Shown here: in pieces, positions 57,717 to 64,000 of the stretch
How positions within the stretch are numbered: position 1 is the first letter of the stretch
Layout: every line of letters starts with the position of its first letter
Assembly: GCF_910592395.1 (NCBI RefSeq)
Contig: NC_088318.1
Coordinates: forward strand, 374,001 to 438,000
Reading direction: 5' to 3'
Length of the DNA: 64,000 bases
Origin: Lineus longissimus
Taxonomy: Eukaryota; Nemertea; Pilidiophora; Heteronemertea; Lineidae
Notes under the pieces: model-generated
Seen by the model: only the letters and a program-made list of their open reading frames with translations
What the model was told of the DNA's origin: nothing
Database searches by the model: none
Translations under genes and position numbers: made by a program

Positions 57717-60700
57717 CTCTAAATGTGTCCCAATCAAATCAATCATTCATCGGCCCGATCTTGTTTCGACCTTTCTCTTCCGGTGTCATGAGTGTCTTCG
57801 TCGTCGTCCCAAATTCTCGCAGCCGTCATCACCTGCTAAATGTATTCTTACTCAGAAAACATGAAAAATACTAATGCACGATCGAGTAAGCCGATTGTGA
57901 CGGAGCCGTATATGTGCTTCCCCTCATGATCCTCGGTAAGGTTGCTGGACAAGCAATATAATCAAGCTGTGATGGCCTGTGACACGACGCGGCCGTTGCA
58001 ATCATCATTCTCCCTATGTATATTTGGCGATGACAGTATTAGGAACAAGCTTCTGAACACATGGTACAGGAGATTAACTGTTCATGGTGCGGAAACTAGG
58101 GATTGTGTCCACTGGTGATCGTCTGGAAACACAGCTAGTTTTAGTGCATTTTGGTCACCTGGAACACTGGTGCAGACGACAATCCCTCAATCCAATGAAC
58201 CCATCGGAAATGTTGTTCAATGACCATCTACTGTAAAAACCAAAATATCGGCAACGCCGTTTTTCGATTCGGAAAAGTGTCTCAAGAATTGACATGTTCA
58301 CGATTTATCCGCCGATTATACAATTTCCTTCGGTTCTTTCTATCGTTTTGCAATTGCATTCATCTTAATTATTATATTTGCGAAATTCGTGGAAATAAAT
58401 GCGCGCGCAAATGTTTCGTTTCACATTTTCGAAAATGAACAAGCTCATCTTCACTCTCATATGACAGAAGAATAGCACATTGTGGTAAACCATCAATGAA
58501 GGTAGAGGTTTTTGAATTAGATCACTGCTAGTCTGATATTGCTCTGGCATTAAAGATGCTATCATAACCAACGATGACATTTGAAAATAATGGGAAAGAC
58601 AGATAATGGGTGTGAAGGTTATAGATGTGGCGGCGACGGAAGGGGGCTTTTAAAAAGTAAGCGAAACGAAGCGGGTGGCGGTTATAATGCATATGTCTCC
58701 AGGGTATGCATTTTATCTTTGTCTCAAAACAATAGATATTTCGGCGAACTTTCCATCGACATTGGTAATAACAATTGATACAATATTGGCTTACATCTAG
58801 GCCAATGTAGCATCCTCTAAACAATACCTGGACTGTCACCATGAGGTGCCACGAAATATCACCCCCAACTCATTGACCGTGGTCCCAAGATGTTGTCTCA
58901 TCTAGCCTGATGAATATACCTGCCAAAGTCACGCATCTGAGAGCCAACTAAGAAGGAAGACCTTGCCATTACCATAATCACTTCGGGGACTGTTGACAGC
59001 AAGTATATGAGAAGAGGGAGTCGTTACGGGAAAACGACTAATCATCCAGAACAAAGGTAATTGAGTCAGAGAAACAGTAACAACAAGATGTGAACATTGC
59101 CAAATGTGTACTGCATCTAATTAAAGGCACTGAGCTTGGTGGGAGGTGCCAGTGGTGCGCGTTCACTTCAAGCTGATAACTTTAAATGTGTCTCTCCCCG
59201 TGATCACCAATGAAGAAATTGATTATCTGATGGAGGGGCGCACTATTCTCTAATTCCGCAGAGTGCCACCCCGCGGCGTTTATCGCAATAAGCAGCTGTT
59301 ATACGTCCTTTTGCTGACATTAAACAGTAAGGGATAACTTGGCAATGAGCTTGTGAACGCAATGACCCATATTTTTTAAGAAGAATCGTTCTTAGATACA
59401 GTGAGACTAAAGCTATACCTCTTCGTGCGTCTGTACTCGCACGCCCAGCTTGTTTTTTCTCAGTAATATTTCATACCCACAACAGATCTTCATCAGACGC
59501 CAATCTTCTCATTGTTATTATTGGCACGTCCATAACAGGAACCACATGACAAGATGCTAGGATGAACACAATACTACCAGAGACTGTTGATTTACGATTG
59601 GACGGAAATATGGCCAACTCTGACAGCATGAAGGTCACCGGAAGATGTCCCACCTTTCCACACCTGCGTTTCCGGCACCCAGTACATGCCGGCAATAAGG
59701 ATGACTTAATTGACGAGACAAGGTAAATATCAAGGGATGATAGTGATGATCACGCGACGATGTTGACTGTCTGTTGTACCAGCAGAACTGATGAGGTAGC
59801 ATATGGTCTTATATGGTAATTGTCACAAGAAGTGAACAGTGACACGTTAGATGTGAAAACGTGAACTCTATCAATAATCGCAACCTTACTGTCAGTGCTA
59901 AGGACCGCAAAACGTTTATCGGCCATATGTGCTGATTTAGCTCAGCCCTACAACAGTCAGATTATCATGGTTCTGGTGATGACCTCATGTCGCTGTCAAG
60001 CTACAGAGGATTGGGTTCAAGATGGCCGCTATCTGGTCATGTTACAGATTGGACATATTGCTTCGTGCTGATGGAATGCGTCAGCTGAGATAAAAGGAGA
60101 TCATCCTATCGGTATATATGGTATCTGTCAGGATCGTGTCGAGGTCAGACCGGGATTAAGAGAGGGTAACAATGGTTGATTTGCCCATATGATATGACGA
60201 TGTTCCTTACGAAAATGGTGCCGCGATGGAGGGCGATTCACCCGGGTTTCTGAGGTGTGACATTTAGTATATCACCTCCCCTCCCGAAAGTGGGTCACGC
60301 TATGGCCTAACGTGGTCCTGGGCTGTCATCGGAAAACCAATAAATCAAAAAGACAATCAAGAAAGATAAGGGGAAGACAATTGAATGAGTTTGTCAGTAA
60401 TCTGCACTCTTAGTCATAAGTAGTTTAGAATTAGGTATTGAGGTATTTAAGAGTTTGAAAAAAACAATCAATTACGCTTTGCAGAAAGTAGTAATTTGAT
60501 TCAAAGAAGAAAATTGATAGAACGAGGTTGTTATCAATGCATTAAATGACAGATTATTTCATCAAATTCAAATCAAAGCAACCGGAATGATGGCGCCACA
60601 GAAGGATGATTGTAAAAAGTGCAATCTCGACGCTGCATATGCCTCATCGACCTGCACTAATAGGTTTGAGGATAAACATCTCTTTGAATAAATTGATGCA

Positions 60701-63700
60701 TTATATTTGAGCTACAAAGCGACAGTTTGATAAGGTCAGCAGTAGAACTATCTTGCAACGTGAACCTGCGTGGAGATTGGCGTGAGTAGATTGGGATCAT
60801 CTATCACATGGGCTGTCGTTCCTGGTTACTTCTCTTACGTTCGCGCTCGACTACTTCCGCCAAGTTCTCTTCTCGCCCGCTATGCGAAATGCAACTGTTC
60901 AGTCATGATTTTTTTCGTCCGTTCAATTCATGAATGGAATCCGAGGTGGATGGGTTGTGTTGAGATATCAAAACTATTGAGGGTGGAGCTAAAATGTTAT
61001 AAAAATCTTATTCCGGAGGCGAGTTTTTTTTTAGAGAAGTGTAGCAACACTAAATAGTGTTTTGGTATCCCAACGTGGACTCGACGCCAAGGGTTCGAAT
61101 TCAGTTTCAGATTGCCTTCAATTCAGTGAATGATATTCATCATAACTCAGGAGCGTCTTGTTTCCATGACCGAGACCATGCATTCAGAACAAGCCTAAGG
61201 GTTTTCCTTTGACATTATAATTGGGAATACGCGAGTATTTCAGAAATTCGGCCGCTAGTTGGCAAATCGGCTCACAATCCACTTTGCTAGAGACAATTAG
61301 AATCCTTCGGGTTAAAGATAAACAGTAGTGGACAGAGAACCAAAAAAAACTTTCCGAGATGGGCAATAAATAGTACATGGTAAGTAAATGAATGAATGGA
61401 AATTCGAACGGAGAATGAGTCAACGTGGACCAGAACAGACGTGATTCGTTCCACAGTAAAAAGACGCCACTGAAAGCAGTTTTGAAACCCCATCACGAAC
61501 CCGAACTGTTGAATGAACAAACCGTTGCAATAAAGAACTCGCTTTTCGTCGGCGTCACCTTACCGGTGATGGAGAAATAAACAAAAAGAGTGCAATGAAT
61601 GCTGGAGTGATTCAATTACTATTTTTCCTTCAGCTAGAACTAATTAACGATAAAAAGTCCGGGTTGACTTCCACGGATGACGTTGGAATTAGGTTTGTCT
61701 TTCTCAGAAACATTCTTGTCGTGGAATGTTTTCATCATGATGAGTTCATGGTGTGCTTCTAGAGCAGGAATGACACAAAGTCAAAAGAAACAGAATGTCG
61801 AGAGTGGATTCAACCTACGGGCCTCGCTACCATTATGGTGGCCTTCTTCGAACGATAATAAAGATAAGAACTTACAACGGCGTAAAGTCTCAGCTCTCTT
61901 GCTGAAGGCTTGGCACCAACTTGAAACCAACCTACCAATGTCTCATGATCCTAGTCTTACCTTACACATGCTGCTACTGTTATATGTCAACACCACGATA
62001 GGATGATCTGCCTACATGATTAGTTGATGCATTCCTTTAGCCATGGACAACAAGTCCAGTCAGTAACACGACATGATGAGGACACGGTACACCATACCCT
62101 CTCGAACTTGCCAGACAGTCACATGAGGAAAAAGCAGCAGATTTTGTGGGAATGGGATATGTATCACGAGCAGCAACCATTCTGTTATGGCGGCTGCTAA
62201 ATCACCAGGTTAGTCAAAAACTAATGTTTTAACTCACATATGTTTTTATGATCGCGGAACTTTATAGAGATATGGTAAATTGGTTTAAAGCTTCCTTTAC
62301 AAACAGTAAAGGAATAAAGCGCGACCCTTCACTTCATGTAAGGTACAAAATGATTAGGAACTGTTAAGAAGATGCTGAATGTATAAAGCCTTAGAATATT
62401 CAGACCAAGCGCGATCTTTGTCTGACCTCCAAAGTTCTTTTGAATCTGTTCAACCTATGTTATCAGTAAACCTCGTCCACTAACAATGATCAGTCATCAG
62501 TAGAGACAGGACGCGAAGGGTATCGTCATCCAGCACCATGTGCACGTCAATGACGGATTAGGATGTCATGTGGTCTCTGACACCGGCGCATACGTGATGA
62601 ATAAACCAGAGGGGAAAAGCGCTCTCGTTATCCCTGCAGTAGGATTGGATTCCGGCTGATGTGACGGAGTTCGAATAGTTAAGGAGGGCTATCAGGTTTT
62701 GGAAGAAATTGCATCTAGGCCTTTATGGCGCTGTGCAGTCATAGTGGGAAGCGGGGGCTATCTGATGTTTTGAGGCTTCTCTGGGGATGTGAAAGACAAA
62801 ACGTGAAACAGAATCGGAAAAGCCTCCTACTGGTAACTGAGGTAATCATTCAAAAGACAAGTCCTTGGAGGTGGACAAAGTGTGGGCTGAAGCCAACAAT
62901 ATAATCTCCTACTGAACAAAATTGAATCAGATGCGTGATAGTAGGTAGGTGTGTGTCACTAAAATTAAGTGCAAGGAGGGTCGTTATCCGATTTCGAATG
63001 AATTTCGATACGAGGCATAACTAACTCTATCCAACTTTCCTCCGCTCTTTTAGAGATGATCTTCATATATCGAAGCCGTTTTTGATGGTTGCATGCCTGG
63101 ACAATATTGACGAAGAGGTTTAGAGATGTCGAATGACGCACGATGAAGTTCAGGTTCTGTCTATAAAGTTTCAGGCTTCGTATGTTTTGCAAGAAGAGGA
63201 CATCACCACGTCTTTAAATATCGTGTATTGGCTAATTTGACACGACTCGTTACTTGAACAGGGATATTAGGCTGCTAGGTAGGAGAATCGGGAGGGTATA
63301 CCGTTGTTTTCTGGGATAGAATAAGACTAGCACTCCTATCTTACCAACGAATTCACTGAGATGCACGCATACAAAGAAGATGACAGTATTATATAGTCTT
63401 TGGAAATCCCTACCCCGGCGTTCAACCTTACAAGAAAAGATAAAACTTATTTAACTATCAATGTAAGACAGAAGCACCCACACTAATGCTTAACTTCATC
63501 ATAACCAATGAAGAGATAAGCTCAATATGCTTAAACGGCTAATATAACAGAGAGGAGTTTTAATCCCTCTCCACCTTCTCAATGTTTGATGCACTCTGAT
63601 CGATTTTAGACTTTGAACGTCGAAAAACATACCATCAACCAGCTGATGAAATGTCATTGAACTTAGCTAGGTTTTATCTAAACAACAAAAGCCGATTATT

Positions 63701-64000
63701 ATGCATTTTCATCCCACGTTTTAATTTCCCTTGGCAGCCTTTGACAGCTTTTACTCAGTACAAGACAGGAGTAACACCTTGGTACAAAGAACGCCGTTGG
63801 AAGTGATCGCCAGATCTTGACTTCAAACAAGGCTTAGACTGGCTTTTTTAAAGGAACTTGCAACTTATTTGTTCTTTCCATCATCCGCATCTTCATGAAT
63901 GCGGAAGGTGTTTTAAATCTAGGACGAAAAGTTCGTATCAAAGATTATGTGTTGCATTATGAAACCTCAGCGCTTCGCACCAGGGAGCCAGGTTTCCCAT
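57717..64000. other. No gene seen
   Basis: Short frames only. 59821-59885 is a fragment of the dispersed repeat that brackets exon 6 of the receptor (AGTGAACAGTGACACGTTAG). 62815-62836 (GGAAAAGCCTCCTACTGGT) looks like a terminal remnant of the foldback family. Confidence 0.5.

Noticed and set aside
57667-57864. Frame starting MLNTCWMFWC
   Set aside because: It starts inside the 70-bp satellite and has no likeness beyond it.
60770-61057. Frame with FFVRSIHEWN, resembling the C-terminal tail of non-LTR reverse transcriptases
   Set aside because: Only about ten residues fit, and no YADD box or endonuclease motif is found nearby on either strand.
61064-61110. GGGTTCGAATTC as a possible tRNA box B on the plus strand
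   Set aside because: No credible box A at tRNA spacing and no arm pairing.

Overview
This is eukaryotic DNA from an animal, almost certainly an invertebrate and probably marine, although the sequence does not let me name the group. It has spliced exons with GT..AG borders, introns from about 0.3 to 12.7 kb, and many small non-autonomous DNA elements, foldback repeats, tRNA-derived repeats and minisatellites. No operons, rRNA genes, CRISPR arrays or intact transposases were seen.

The one gene I can read with confidence lies on the minus strand between 24173 (ATG) and 1858 (stop). Thirteen coding exons (24173-23531, 10823-10637, 8995-8866, 8159-8016, 6954-6757, 6372-6304, 5704-5595, 5251-5106, 4727-4659, 3766-3628, 3309-3204, 2827-2615, 2067-1858) join with matching codon phases and good splice sites. 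They form an open frame of 2364 bases (787 residues). The product has a signal peptide, a Cache-type extracellular domain, a Cys-rich EGF-like stalk, seven membrane helices of class C GPCR type and a short cytosolic tail with a coiled coil. This is the architecture of the GPR158/GPR179 (metabotropic glycine receptor) family.

Intron 1 (10824-23530) is the main repeat reservoir inside the gene. It holds a 30-bp minisatellite, two palindromic foldback elements, a TIR element with a tRNA-like box A/B segment, and an 87-bp satellite next to that element. Smaller introns carry two further minisatellites (between the ECL2 and TM5 exons) and a pair of direct repeats that bracket the TM2 exon.

The 40 kb upstream of the gene (24.2-64 kb) contains no gene I can support. 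It holds scattered copies of the same repeat families, a TIR MITE at 28.0 kb, a tRNA-Thr-like SINE head at 46.9 kb, a 65-bp satellite at 51.5 kb that appears to have grown out of a MITE, and a 70-bp satellite at 57.2-57.7 kb. A few open frames and isolated exon-like stretches (34.3-39.4 kb minus, 51.8-53.2 kb plus) are recorded as weak candidates only.
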